Source: CAIQPS01 sp963721365 (GTDB lineage: Bacteria; Actinomycetota; Thermoleophilia; RBG-16-64-13). From it: a stretch of 64,000 bases of DNA. A program made the translations under genes and the position numbers. The first letter of the stretch is position 1. Every line of letters begins with the position of its first letter. Shown here one piece after another: positions 18,561 to 29,436 of this stretch. The stretch is from contig CAVRJE010000023.1 in the NCBI GenBank assembly GCA_963721365.1, positions 372,001 through 436,000 of the forward strand, read 5' to 3'. The notes beneath the pieces are model-generated. The model saw only the letters and a list, made by a program, of their open reading frames with translations, made no database searches and was not told the origin of the DNA.

Positions 18561-19436
18561 TTACGTCCCGTCCCAGAACAGGCTCTTCTCCGACGGGTCG
18601 ATGAGCCCGGCGTCACCTGCCGCGGCCAAGAGCCGCTCGATGGCGTCCTCACCTTCGGTCCCGTAGTCGAGGGTCGCTTCGTTCACGTAGAGGTCGATGT
18701 GGGCTTGACACACGACCGGATCGATCTCCTGGGAATGAGCTGCGACGTAGTCGCGAGACGCATCGGGATGGGTCCGGGCGTACGAGACGCTTTCGAAGAC
18801 CGCCCTCTCCACCCCGCGCTGGACCTCGCGGTCGAGTTCCCGAGAAACGGCTATGGCGCCCAGAGGGATGGGAAGACCTGTGGTCGCTTCCCACCACTCC
18901 CCCAGATCGACCAGCCGTCGCAGCCCGTACGAGCCGAAGGTAAAACGCCCCTCGTGGATTATCACCCCGGCGTCGACCTCGCCCGCCGCGACCGCCGGCA
19001 TGATGCGGTCGAACGGCATGACGACCCGCTGTCTTGTGGAGTTGGTGAAAAGGCCGGAGAGCAGGGCGGCAGTGGTCAGCTCTCCCGGGATAGCCAGGCG
19101 CACCCGGCTGAGATCGTCGGCGAGCGACGCCATGCCTCCCGCGGAGTCTGCCGGGCGTAGGAGGGAATCCTTGCGCGCCACGATCAGCGGGCCGCAGCCA
19201 CGCCCCAGCGCCCCTCCGGAATGCAGCAATGCGTAGCGCTCCCGCAGATGGCCGAACGCATAGAACGACACCTTGACGACCTCGGCCTCGCCATCGGCCG
19301 CGAGCCGGTTCAAGGTGTCGATATCTTCGAGCCGCTCCTCCACGGGTGGAGCGTCGGGCAGCAGTCCCCGCACCCAGGCGTGGAAGATGAACGTGTCGTT
19401 GGGACAGGGCGAATAGGCCAGGCGGAGAGGGTCCAT
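18561..19436 (-). CDS. mqnD: 1,4-dihydroxy-6-naphthoate synthase (MqnD)
   Basis: MqnD acts in the futalosine route to menaquinone, cleaving cyclic de-hypoxanthine futalosine to 1,4-dihydroxy-6-naphthoate. The protein of about 291 residues has the periplasmic-binding-protein fold typical of the family. The diagnostic start is AYSPCPNDTFIFHAW, followed by VSFYAFGHL, and the conserved segment GEVDAGVIIHEGRFTF. An ATG at 19436 follows the mqnB stop by one base; an in-frame ATG at 19451 would overlap mqnB by 14 bases. Pairing with mqnB makes the pathway assignment firm. mqnA, mqnC and mqnE are not in the window. Confidence 0.93.
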   Translation of the reverse strand: MDPLRLAYSPCPNDTFIFHAWVRGLLPDAPPVEERLEDIDTLNRLAADGEAEVVKVSFYAFGHLRERYALLHSGGALGRGCGPLIVARKDSLLRPADSAGGMASLADDLSRVRLAIPGELTTAALLSGLFTNSTRQRVVMPFDRIMPAVAAGEVDAGVIIHEGRFTFGSYGLRRLVDLGEWWEATTGLPIPLGAIAVSRELDREVQRGVERAVFESVSYARTHPDASRDYVAAHSQEIDPVVCQAHIDLYVNEATLDYGTEGEDAIERLLAAAGDAGLIDPSEKSLFWDGT

Positions 19437-19437
19437 G

Positions 19438-20313
19438 TCAGGCCCCTTCAACGGGCCGCGCTTCCACTTCTGCCACGGGTAGGCCGTCCAGCCCGTCCAC
19501 TATCGCCCGCGCTGCCCAGGAGGCGGCAGCCACCGCTCTCTGCACTTCCCAGGCCGCCCGGTCCCTGTCTCCCACCAGGTTGCTGATGCCGCGCACCTCC
19601 AGGAAGGGCATCCCGTAGAGCGCGCAGACATGGGCGGCCGCCGCGCCTTCCATCGATTCGGCCACCGCCTCCCAGCGGTCGGCCAGTTCCCGGGCTTCCG
19701 AAGCCAGGCCGGTGACCAGCGATGAGGTCACGCACGGGCCCGCCAGAACGCGCGGATGCTCTTCGGGTCTGATCGCGGCCGACGCGGTCTGGTCCGCCCG
19801 AGCCGCCGCTACCGCGACCGCCTCGAGAGCGGCGGCGACGAGCCGGCCATCGATGGGGAAGACGCCCCCCGATTCGACCCCGTCGACAAGCCCGATGGGC
19901 CAGCCGAGCTCTCGAGCGGACAGCCAGCCTGCCGGACTCGAACTCCCCGTGTCCGAATAGGCTTCGCGGGTGGCGATCACGACATCGCCCACCGCGGCCG
20001 AAGCGAAATCGCCCCTTCCGGGCAGAGCCCCGGCGATCCCGACCTGAACCACCAACCGCGGGCCTGGATCCATCGCCTGGAGCAGACAGGTGAGCAGGTG
20101 GGCGGCGTTCACCTTGTCAATGCCGCTCACCGCCAGCGCCACCCGCCGTGCTGCGAGGTGGCCCACGAGAAGCTTCTTGGTGGCGACCGTGAAGGCGGAG
20201 GTATCGGCCAATGCACGCGCTAGAACGACCGCCTCGGCGTCGGTAGCCACCAACAGGACCACCTCACAGCCCAGAGTGGCCGCGCGCAGCTCTTCGCAGG
20301 TGAGACGGTCCAC
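19438..20313 (-). CDS. mqnB: Futalosine hydrolase (MqnB)
   Basis: MqnB removes hypoxanthine from futalosine in menaquinone biosynthesis. The product of about 291 residues belongs to the purine nucleoside phosphorylase superfamily. It shows VQVGIAGALPG and a catalytic region SMEGAAAAHVCALYGMPFLE followed by VRGISNLVGDRD, typical of futalosine hydrolase. A GTG at 20313, preceded by GAGGAG, lies 13 bases after the E2 stop and is chosen because longer starts would lie inside E2. The operon E1-nitroreductase-E2-mqnB-mqnD appears continuous. Confidence 0.92.
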   Translation of the reverse strand: MDRLTCEELRAATLGCEVVLLVATDAEAVVLARALADTSAFTVATKKLLVGHLAARRVALAVSGIDKVNAAHLLTCLLQAMDPGPRLVVQVGIAGALPGRGDFASAAVGDVVIATREAYSDTGSSSPAGWLSARELGWPIGLVDGVESGGVFPIDGRLVAAALEAVAVAAARADQTASAAIRPEEHPRVLAGPCVTSSLVTGLASEARELADRWEAVAESMEGAAAAHVCALYGMPFLEVRGISNLVGDRDRAAWEVQRAVAAASWAARAIVDGLDGLPVAEVEARPVEGA

Positions 20314-20326
20314 CCCGTTGCGCTCC

Positions 20327-21816
20327 TCAAGCTCCTTCGAGGAGCAGCAGGTCCGGGTCCTCGAGATAGCCAATGACCAGATTGAGGAACCTCGTCGCCT
20401 CGGCTCCGTCCACCAGGCGATGATCGAAAGTCAGCGCCAGCGGGAGCGCAAGACGGGTCACTATCTTCCCTGCACGGACCGCGGGTATCTCCCTCACCCG
20501 GCCCATCCCCAGGATCGCCACTTCCGGGTAGTTGATGACGGGGGTAGCGAAAAGGCCACCGATAGCACCGTAGTTCGTGATGCTGAAGGTGCCTCCCCGG
20601 AACCCCTGCAGCTCTATCCGACGTTCCTCCGCCCGGTCGACCAGGTCGATGATCTCCTCGGCGATCTGGAAGATGCTCTTGCGGTCGGCATCTTTGATAT
20701 TGGGCACCATCAGCCCGCTCCGGGTATCGATCGCGATGCCGATGTTGTAGTAGCGCTTGAGAAGGAACTCCTCCCCGGATTCTTCGAGCACCGCGTTCAA
20801 ACGCGGGAACCGTTTGAGAGACGCGGTACACGCCTTCACCACGAAGGCCAGATAGGTAAGGCGCACGCCGCGCTCCGCCGCTACGGTTCTCTCTTTCTCG
20901 CGGATACGCTTGATGATAGTGACGTCGGCCTCGTCCATGGTAGTCACCTGGGCCTGCTTGGCCACGGCTTCAGCCATGCGGCGGGCCATGCTCCGGCGCA
21001 CCCCTCGGAAGAGCACGCGCTCCACCGGTCCGTGGCCGTCGCGCTCGATGACTCCTCCAAGAACCGGCACGAGTCCGGCCTCCTCTTCCCCCATCGCGGC
21101 CGGACCAGGCGGGGGCGGCGCCGCAGGGGCGGGCGCGAAGGAGGCACGCCGCGCCGGGAGCGGGAGCGACGACCCTCACGGCACCCGCGGCCGCGGCCGC
21201 GGGAACGGCGGCGCCGTAGGCCAATGACTGAGCAGTATCCTCCACGTCCTGCTTGATGATCCTGCCTCCCGGCCCGGTCCCCCGGAGACCTCTCAGGTCG
21301 ACGCCGAGTTCCCGGGCGAGGGCTCGGACCGAGGGCATGGCGAGGACGTCCGGCTCTTCCGGCGTTGGCGCCATCTGTTGCGGCGGGCGCGCCTCTTCTT
21401 CCTCCTCAGGCGCCTCCTCGAGCCGGCCGACGACCGATCCCGTGTAGGGCGCCGGCTCCGGTTCCGCAGGCCTGGTGCAGGTTGGGCGCAGCCCCGGCGG
21501 CGGCGCGCGCGGGCAGTCGGCGGCGGCGCGCCGCGGGCGCCGGCTGTGCTATCACGGGCGCCCCGGCCGCAGGCGCGGCCGCCTCTTCTATGGTCACAAG
21601 AACATCGCCGACGTTGACGATGTCCCCTTCGGCCGCGTGCAGCTTCAGTACGCGTCCGGGCTTGGGCGACGGCATCTCGACGACCGCCTTGTCGGTCTCC
21701 ATCTCGGCGAGGGTCTGGTCTTGGGCGACCTGATCCCCCTCCTTCACCTTCCAGGAAAGCAGCTCGCCTTCGGTGATGCCTTCACCGACGTCCGGGAATC
21801 TGAACTCATACGCCAT
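20327..21816 (-). CDS. Dihydrolipoyl acyltransferase (E2) of a 2-oxo acid dehydrogenase complex, two frameshifts
   Basis: E2 is the core of a pyruvate or branched-chain 2-oxo acid dehydrogenase complex. The ATG at 21816 follows GAGGAG and gives AYEFRFPDVGEGITEGELLS. The lipoyl domain has the modified lysine in METDKAVVEMPSP. The subunit-binding domain (MPSVRALARELGVDLRGLRG) is read in a second frame from about 21480. The catalytic domain, with TFDHRLVDGAEATRF at its end, is read in a third frame from about 21150. Both switches lie in Ala/Pro-rich linkers of extreme GC content. The total span is 3n+2, which fits two single-base insertions. It was probably one intact protein of about 496 residues. 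Confidence 0.88.
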
Positions 21817-21865
21817 AGCCGCAACTCCTCGATAGCTTGCCGGTCGACCACTCACCGCCCGACGT

Positions 21866-22613
21866 TCACTCCTGAGCCTTGTCCGCCTCGACATGGCGGG
21901 CGACGTTGCCGGCCCGCAGCTTCACGATCTCCTTGCGCAGCGCCTCTTCGCTCATGAACTCATCGTCGGCCGCCCGATCGTAGTGCACCATCTCGTCGAG
22001 GTGGCGCATCAGCTTGGCCGAAGGGCCGCCTTCCATGGCGTTGTAACCCACCAGGAAGATGTCGTACACGTAGATGAAGTCCGGCAGGTTCAAGCAGGTG
22101 TTTGACCAGGCCCTGAACCTTCGGATACTTGACACCCGAGATCGGCTGCGCCGCCAAGCCGAGGCTGTGGGCGGCGAGCCACATGTACATGAAGGCGTTC
22201 GAAAGCGACGACTCGAAGATGGAGTCACCCTTCTGCTTGGAGTAGCGTGCCGCCATAGGAAGACCGACCCGGCGCCGGGTGTCGCCCATCACGAGGATAT
22301 CCACCGGCGCCAGAGGGCAATCCCACTGACCGTGCGTCTCGATAGCCCACGGCGAACCCTGCCACTCCTCGCGGGTGGCTTCGAGCGCGAAGAAATCGCT
22401 GTTCTTGTAGTCGTCCACGATCTTCTTGATGCCCAGCCTCAGCTCCAGATCCTTGACGACCAGCATCTCGAGAGGCTGCATGTTGAATCCCGTCGGCGCC
22501 CAGCGGGCGGCCTCCAGGAGCTTGTCGACCACCTCGTCTGGGATAGGGTCCGATTTGATGGCCCGCAATGTGCGCCGGCCCTTGACGAACTCCAGAAACT
22601 CCTCGTACTCCAT
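21866..22613 (-). CDS. Nitroreductase family protein, frameshifted
   Basis: This is an FMN-dependent nitroreductase-fold oxidoreductase of about 248 residues. The start at ATG 22613, six bases after AAGGAG, gives MEYEEFLEFVKGRRTLRAIK. The FMN-binding start VKGRRTLRAIKSDPIPDEVV and AARWAPTGFNMQP are typical. The frame is correct to VKHLL near 22095. The end (NLPDFIYVYDIFLVGYNAME to ARHVEADKAQE) is in the next frame. The span is 3n+1, so one extra base is inferred. It lies between the E1 beta and E2 genes of a 2-oxo acid dehydrogenase operon, which is unusual. The substrate is unknown. Confidence 0.85.
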
Positions 22614-22661
22614 GTCCGCTCCTTCGTTCTCGTCCACCGGCGCCCCCTGCGCCGGCGCTTC

Positions 22662-23642
22662 TCAGAACCGTATCAGCGCCTTGACAGCCTCAACGACCAT
22701 CGCCGCGTCCGGTTGATAATAGTCCTCCAGCTTTGCGAGGGGCGGGATGGTGTCGAAGCCTGTGATCCTGACGACGGGCGCCTGGAGGTGAAGCACCGCC
22801 CGCTCCATGATCTCGGCCGAGATCTCCGCTCCGAAGCCGCACGTCTTCGGCGCCTCGTGGACGATCACAGCCCGGCCGGTCTTCGTCACGCTGGAGATCA
22901 CTGTAGGGAAATCGAACGGTGACAGGGTGCGGACGTCGATAACCTCGGCGTTGGCGGCGCCCTCGGCCTGGAGTTGCTCCGCAGCCTCCTTCACGGTCCT
23001 CACCTGCGCGCCCCAGGCTATCAGGGTCACGTCTCGTCCTTCGCGCACCACCCGGGCTTTTCCGAGGGGCAGAACGTAGGGCTCCTCCGGCACCTCGGTC
23101 TTGATCGCCCGGTACACCCGGGCCGGCTCGAAGAAGATGGTTGGGTCGGGGTCCTGCAGCGCAGCGGTCAGGAGGCCTTTGGCCTCGTAGGGATCGGCAG
23201 GGATGACCACTTTGAGCCCCGGGACGTGCGCGTAGATCGCCTCCATGCTCTCCGAGTGGTGCTCCAGAGCCCGGATCCCGCCGCCGTACGGCATCCGGAC
23301 GACGAGCGGCACGGTGAACTCGCCGCGGCTGCGGGTGCGCATGCGGGCGGCGTGCGACACGAGCTGGTCGTAGGCCGGATAGGAGAATCCCGCAAACTGG
23401 ATCTCGGCGACCGGACGGTAGCCCGCGATGGCCATCCCGATCGCCATCCCCACGATCCCCGATTCGGCCAACGGCGTGTCGATGACCCTCTGCTCCCCAA
23501 ACCGCTGCATCAGGCCGTCGGTCACCCGGAACACCCCGCCGTCTCTGCCCACATCCTCGCCCATCACCACGACCTTGGGATCGCGCTCCATCGCCTGCAG
23601 AAGCGCCTGGTCGATAGCGTCGACCATGTTCAGCCGCGCCAT
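22662..23642 (-). CDS. 2-oxo acid dehydrogenase E1 component, beta subunit
   Basis: With the alpha subunit this forms the thiamine diphosphate-dependent decarboxylase of a pyruvate or branched-chain 2-oxo acid dehydrogenase. The 326 residue product is intact. It starts at ATG 23642 after AAGGAGG (MARLNMVDAIDQALLQAMER) and has MGEDVGRDGGVFRVTDGL, DTPLAESGIVGMAIGMA, and PYGGGIRALEHHSES, all typical of E1 beta. The C-terminal half has VIVHEAPKTCGFGAEISAEI. It begins one base after the alpha stop, so the two are coupled. The substrate cannot be told from this subunit alone. Confidence 0.93.
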   Translation of the reverse strand: MARLNMVDAIDQALLQAMERDPKVVVMGEDVGRDGGVFRVTDGLMQRFGEQRVIDTPLAESGIVGMAIGMAIAGYRPVAEIQFAGFSYPAYDQLVSHAARMRTRSRGEFTVPLVVRMPYGGGIRALEHHSESMEAIYAHVPGLKVVIPADPYEAKGLLTAALQDPDPTIFFEPARVYRAIKTEVPEEPYVLPLGKARVVREGRDVTLIAWGAQVRTVKEAAEQLQAEGAANAEVIDVRTLSPFDFPTVISSVTKTGRAVIVHEAPKTCGFGAEISAEIMERAVLHLQAPVVRITGFDTIPPLAKLEDYYQPDAAMVVEAVKALIRF

Positions 23643-23643
23643 C

Positions 23644-24723
23644 TCAGCCCCTCCTTGCCAAGCGGGCATTCAGCTCCGCCTCCTGTTCCAGCAACTGGGG
23701 CGTCTTCTCGGCAAAGACGTGCGCGAAGATCTCCTCGGGCCCGGGAGGAGCAAGGGCCTCGAAGGTCGCCACCGCCTCGGCGACCTGTCTGCCGGCATCG
23801 GCCAGGACCTCGGCCTCCCCGGCTTCGTCGAGCAGGCCCGCCGCGCGCATGTAGCGCGCGAGCCGCTCGATGGGGTCCCGCTGCCGCCACGCGGCCACCT
23901 CTTCATCCTGGCGGTAACGCCGGGAGTCGTCGGACGTAGTGTGGTCGGTGACGCGGTAGGTGTAGGCCTCGATCAGCGTCGGCTCGTGTCCCGTCCGTGC
24001 CCGTTCAAGGGCTTCCGAGACCGCCCGGTAGACGGCGAATACGTCGTTGCCGTCCACCTGCACGCCGAACATCCCGTAGGCAAGCGCCTTCTGGGCGACG
24101 GTGGGAGAGGCCGTCTGCCGAGTGTAGGGCAGCGAGATGGCGTACTGATTGTTCTGGCAGAAGAAGACCACCGGCACCTGGAAGACGCCGGCCATATTCA
24201 TGGCCTCGCTGAAATCGCCCTCTGACGTCGCACCTTCGCCGAAGACGGTCAGCACGGCCGCATCCTCGCCCGCCGCCTTCATCGCCCAGCCGATGCCGAC
24301 GGCGTGGAGCATATGCGTCCCTACCGGAATGGCAATGGGCAGCGTCCTCAGCTCGTGGGGGAATGCGTTTCCCCGTTCGTCTCCGCTCCACACCTGGAGA
24401 AGTTGCACCATGGAAAGACCGCGCAGCAGCAGCGCGCCGTTCTCCCGGAAGGCGGGCACCAGCCAATCGTCCGGACGCAGGGCGAAAGCGGCGCCGATCT
24501 GGGCCCCCTCCTGGCCGGCGACCCGGGCGAAAGTACCCAGCCGTCCCTGGCGCTGCAGATTGAACATGCGCTCGTCGAACTGCCTGGTGAGCACCATGTG
24601 CGCGTACAGCCGCTTGATGTCGGCGGCGGAAAGCGGCGGCATCAAGGCCTCATCGACGGTGCCGTCTTCCCTCAGCACCTCGAGGCGATCGATCGAATAC
24701 GAGACGAGCGGACGGACAGGCAC
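23644..24723 (-). CDS. 2-oxo acid dehydrogenase E1 component, alpha subunit (BCKDH-like)
   Basis: This 359 residue subunit binds thiamine diphosphate. The cofactor motif reads FGEGATSEGDFSEAMNMAGV and ends with CQNNQYAIS. GEG in place of GDG is also found in branched-chain 2-oxo acid dehydrogenase E1 alpha, so a branched-chain substrate is slightly favoured. The phosphorylation-loop region reads YRVTDHTTSDDSRRYR, the usual HTTSDDxxRYR form. The GTG start at 24723 follows AAGGGGG. It is the first gene of the run E1 alpha, E1 beta, nitroreductase, E2, mqnB, mqnD. No E3 (dihydrolipoyl dehydrogenase) gene is nearby. Confidence 0.93.
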   Translation of the reverse strand: MPVRPLVSYSIDRLEVLREDGTVDEALMPPLSAADIKRLYAHMVLTRQFDERMFNLQRQGRLGTFARVAGQEGAQIGAAFALRPDDWLVPAFRENGALLLRGLSMVQLLQVWSGDERGNAFPHELRTLPIAIPVGTHMLHAVGIGWAMKAAGEDAAVLTVFGEGATSEGDFSEAMNMAGVFQVPVVFFCQNNQYAISLPYTRQTASPTVAQKALAYGMFGVQVDGNDVFAVYRAVSEALERARTGHEPTLIEAYTYRVTDHTTSDDSRRYRQDEEVAAWRQRDPIERLARYMRAAGLLDEAGEAEVLADAGRQVAEAVATFEALAPPGPEEIFAHVFAEKTPQLLEQEAELNARLARRG

Positions 24724-24736
24724 GCTTCTACCCCCT

Positions 24737-25735
24737 TTAGACTGTGAGAACAGCGGCCCCGCGCAACTTGCCGCTTCGCAGGCGCTCGAGCGCTTCGTTG
24801 GCCTGCTCGAGCGGGAACAACTCCACTTCGGTGTGGACGGGCACCTGCGTTGCGAGCGCCAGGAACTCCTGCCCGTCGCGCCTCGTGAGGTTCGCCACCG
24901 AGCGGATCACCCGCTCGCCCCACAACTCTTCGTAGGGAAACGAGGGGATGTCGCTCATGTGGATGCCGCCGCAGACCACCACTCCGCCTTTTGCCACCGC
25001 CTTGAGAGCCGCGGGCACCAATTCACCCGCGGGAGCGAAGATGATAGCGGCATCCAGTTCCTCCGGCGGAGCGGTGGCGGTGTCGCCCGCCCACTCCGCG
25101 CCCATCTCCCGGGCGAATTCCTGCGAGGCGGTGTCGCCGGGCCGGGTGAAGGCGAAGACCCGCCGGCCCTGGTGGCGGGCCACCTGCGTCACGATGTGGG
25201 CCGCGGCGCCGTAGCCGTACAGCCCCAGCCTCTGCGGCTCCCCGGTCGACCCCTCCCCGGTCATCGACAGCGACCGGTAGCCTATCAGACCGGCGCAAAG
25301 CAGCGGGGCGGCCTGGGGTATCGGATAGCCGGCGGGGATGGGAAAGGCGTAGCGGTGGTCGGCGACGGTGAACTCGGCGAACCCGCCGTCGAGGTCGTAG
25401 CCCGTGAACTTGGCGTGGTCGCAGAGGTTCTCCCGGCCGCTCCGGCAGTAGCGGCAGGTGCCGTCGGTCCAGCCCAGCCAGGGGATGCCGACCAGCTCAC
25501 CGACCGCCGGGGTCGTCACGCCCGGCCCGGCCTTGTCGACCACACCCACTATCTGATGCCCGATGACGAGCGGCCGCTTGTGAGGCGGCAGCTCTCGGTC
25601 CACGATGTGAAGATCGGTGCGGCAGACCCCGCAGGCTTGGACCTTGACCCGCACCTCGCCAGGCCCCGGTTCGGGCGTGGCGACCTCGGCCAACCGCAGC
25701 GGCCCCCCGGCCTCGTCCAACAGCATGGCCCGCAT
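24737..25735 (-). CDS. Zinc-dependent alcohol dehydrogenase
   Basis: This is a medium-chain dehydrogenase of 332 residues in the propanol-preferring group. The ATG at 25735 follows GGAGG. The catalytic zinc site is seen as CGVCRTDLH and the GH of VIGHQIVG. The structural zinc segment reads DGTCRYCRSGRENLC, with Asp where the first of the four cysteines usually lies. The coenzyme domain has LGLYGYGAAAHIV, close to the GxGxxG pattern. It lies between the MBL RNase gene and the E1 alpha gene on the same strand. The substrate is unknown, and the E1-E2 genes suggest a link to short-chain acyl metabolism only by position. Confidence 0.9.
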   Translation of the reverse strand: MRAMLLDEAGGPLRLAEVATPEPGPGEVRVKVQACGVCRTDLHIVDRELPPHKRPLVIGHQIVGVVDKAGPGVTTPAVGELVGIPWLGWTDGTCRYCRSGRENLCDHAKFTGYDLDGGFAEFTVADHRYAFPIPAGYPIPQAAPLLCAGLIGYRSLSMTGEGSTGEPQRLGLYGYGAAAHIVTQVARHQGRRVFAFTRPGDTASQEFAREMGAEWAGDTATAPPEELDAAIIFAPAGELVPAALKAVAKGGVVVCGGIHMSDIPSFPYEELWGERVIRSVANLTRRDGQEFLALATQVPVHTEVELFPLEQANEALERLRSGKLRGAAVLTV

Positions 25736-25757
25736 CGGCACCTCCGAGAGTCGAGGA

Positions 25758-27165
25758 TCAGGGAGCGACGCCCGGCTCGCCATCGAGGTCGAAGATCTCG
25801 TTCGGCTCGGCCACCACAACCTTGAAGTGGAGCTGCTCCTCCAGCAGCCGCTCGAGCGCCATGGCGGACTGTAGTTCCCCATGGATGAGGATAGTCAACC
25901 GCGGCGGCGCGAAGTGCGACGCCCAGGCGAGCAGTTGAGCCTGGTCCGCGTGCGCGGAAAGACCGCTGATCTCGTCGATGTGGGCCTGCACGGCGATCTC
26001 TTCGCCGAAGATGCGCACCCGTTTGTCGCCGTCGAGCAGCCGCCTGCCGAGCGTGCCCTGCGCCTGGAACCCGACGATGACCACGTGAGCTTCCGGGCGC
26101 CACAGATTGTGCTTGAGGTGGTGCCGCACCCGGCCGGCGTCCGCCATGCCGCTTGCCGAGATGATGACGATCCCTCGCTTGCCGTTGAGCTCCCGGGACT
26201 CGTCGGCGCTCTGCGTGTAGTGCAGTTGGGGGAAGTCGAAGATGCCGCCCGGCTCGTCCACCAGCTTCCAGGCTTCCTCGTCGAAGGCTTCCCGGTGCTT
26301 CCGGTATACCTCGGTCGCCCTCGTCGCGAGCGGACTGTCCACGTAGATGGGCATGTCGAGGTGGTGCTGCTCGAGAATCTCGCGCAGGAAGTACAGAAGC
26401 TCCTGGGTCCGCCCCACGGCAAAAGCCGGGATGATGACGTTGCCCCCCTCCCGCTTGGCCTGCACCAGGATGTCGGCCAACTCGTCCTGGGGTCTCCCGT
26501 CACGCACGTGGAGCCGGTCGCCGTAGGTGGACTCGAGGAGGAGATAGTCGGTCTGCTTGACGAAGTCGGGATCCCGGATGATCGGCTGGTCCGGCTGCCC
26601 CACGTCGCCGCTGAACAGGACCCTGACCTGTTCCCCCTGCTCTTCGAGCTGTAGTTCCAGGAACGCCGACCCGAGGATGTGGCCGGCATCGTGGAACACG
26701 ACGGTCACGCCGGGGGCGAGCCGGACCGGCTTCGAATACTCAAGCGGCTTGAGCAGCCGTATTGTCTTGCGCGCGTCTTCCTGATCGTACAGAGGCTCGA
26801 GCCCGCGGCGACCGGCCCGCCGGGCCTTGCGCGTGCGCCACTCGGCGTCCATCTCCTGGATGTAGGCAGAGTCGAGGAGCATGATCTCCGCCAGGTCGCA
26901 GGTGGGCGCGGTGGCATAGATGGGACCGGTAGTATCCGGCCCGGACGAGCCGCGGGAGCCTTCCCGAATGGTCGATGTGAGCATGCGTGAGCAGGACGAA
27001 CGCAATCTCTCCGGGGTCGAAGGTGAAGGGGGCGAAGTTGAGCGCCTCCTCCTTCTCACCTCCCTGATGCATGCCGCAATCGACGAGGAAGCGGGTCTGA
27101 CCCACCTCCACCACATAGTTCGACCCGGTGACCTCACGGGCGGCTCCGCAGACCTGCAAGAACAT
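25758..27165 (-). CDS. MBL-fold RNase of the beta-CASP (CPSF/Ysh1-like) group, frameshifted
   Basis: This protein belongs to the metallo-beta-lactamase/beta-CASP RNase family. The start at ATG 27165 gives MFLQVCGAAREVTGSNYVVE. The first metal motif is THAHIDHSGRLPRL. After RAGY, near 26932, the frame changes and continues with TGPIYATAPTCDLAEIML, GHILGSAFLEL, FSGDVGQPDQPII, the beta-CASP motif region IISASGMADAGRVRHHL and a late GLSAHADQ. The span is 3n+1, consistent with one extra T in the TACTACC stretch. The intact product would be about 468 residues. It is divergent from acs. Confidence 0.9.
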
Positions 27166-27255
27166 ACATCCTCCTCGGGCTATCCAGTATCCGGCCAAAC
27201 AACCACACGGCGGGTCCCTATAAACGTCTGTGCTATTCTACGCTGGTGCGCCGCA

Positions 27256-27299
27256 GGGCTGCTGAGAAATGACGCCGAGGTTTCGTTTCTCAGCAGCCC
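27256..27299. repeat. Perfect 14 bp inverted repeat upstream of acs
   Basis: GGGCTGCTGAGAAA at 27256-27269 and its exact complement at 27286-27299 flank a 16 base spacer. It lies between the divergent MBL RNase and acs genes, about 55 bases before the acs start. It could be a leader hairpin in acs mRNA, an operator, or the trace of a small mobile element. No second copy was noticed in the window. Confidence 0.8.
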
Positions 27300-27353
27300 A
27301 TGACCCCGGGCACGCCGGGTCACACAGTAGGTAAACAAGACAAGCGGAGGATG

Positions 27354-29315
<1,962 letters not shown>

Positions 29316-29370
29316 GTCGAGCGACAGACCGCGTCGGCCCGCGCGAGTGGGCGACCGGGAGCGAGACACA

Positions 29371-29401
29371 AAGGGGCGGCCGCAAGGCCGCCCCTTCTTT
29401 T
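29371..29401. terminator. Rho-independent terminator shared by acs and leuS
   Basis: AAGGGGCGGCC at 29371-29381, loop GCAA, and GGCCGCCCCTT at 29386-29396 form an 11-pair stem followed by CTTTTCT on the plus strand. The convergent leuS gene ends 36 bases beyond, and the stem's own A/T ends make it usable from both sides. Confidence 0.85.
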
Positions 29402-29436
29402 CTGGTGCGCACCGCCCCAACGCGCCGGTCAATGAT

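Noticed and set aside
19930..19950. tRNA T-arm-like sequence GACTCGAACTCC
   Set aside because: It lies inside mqnB in a well-conserved protein region, with no acceptor, D or anticodon arms around it.
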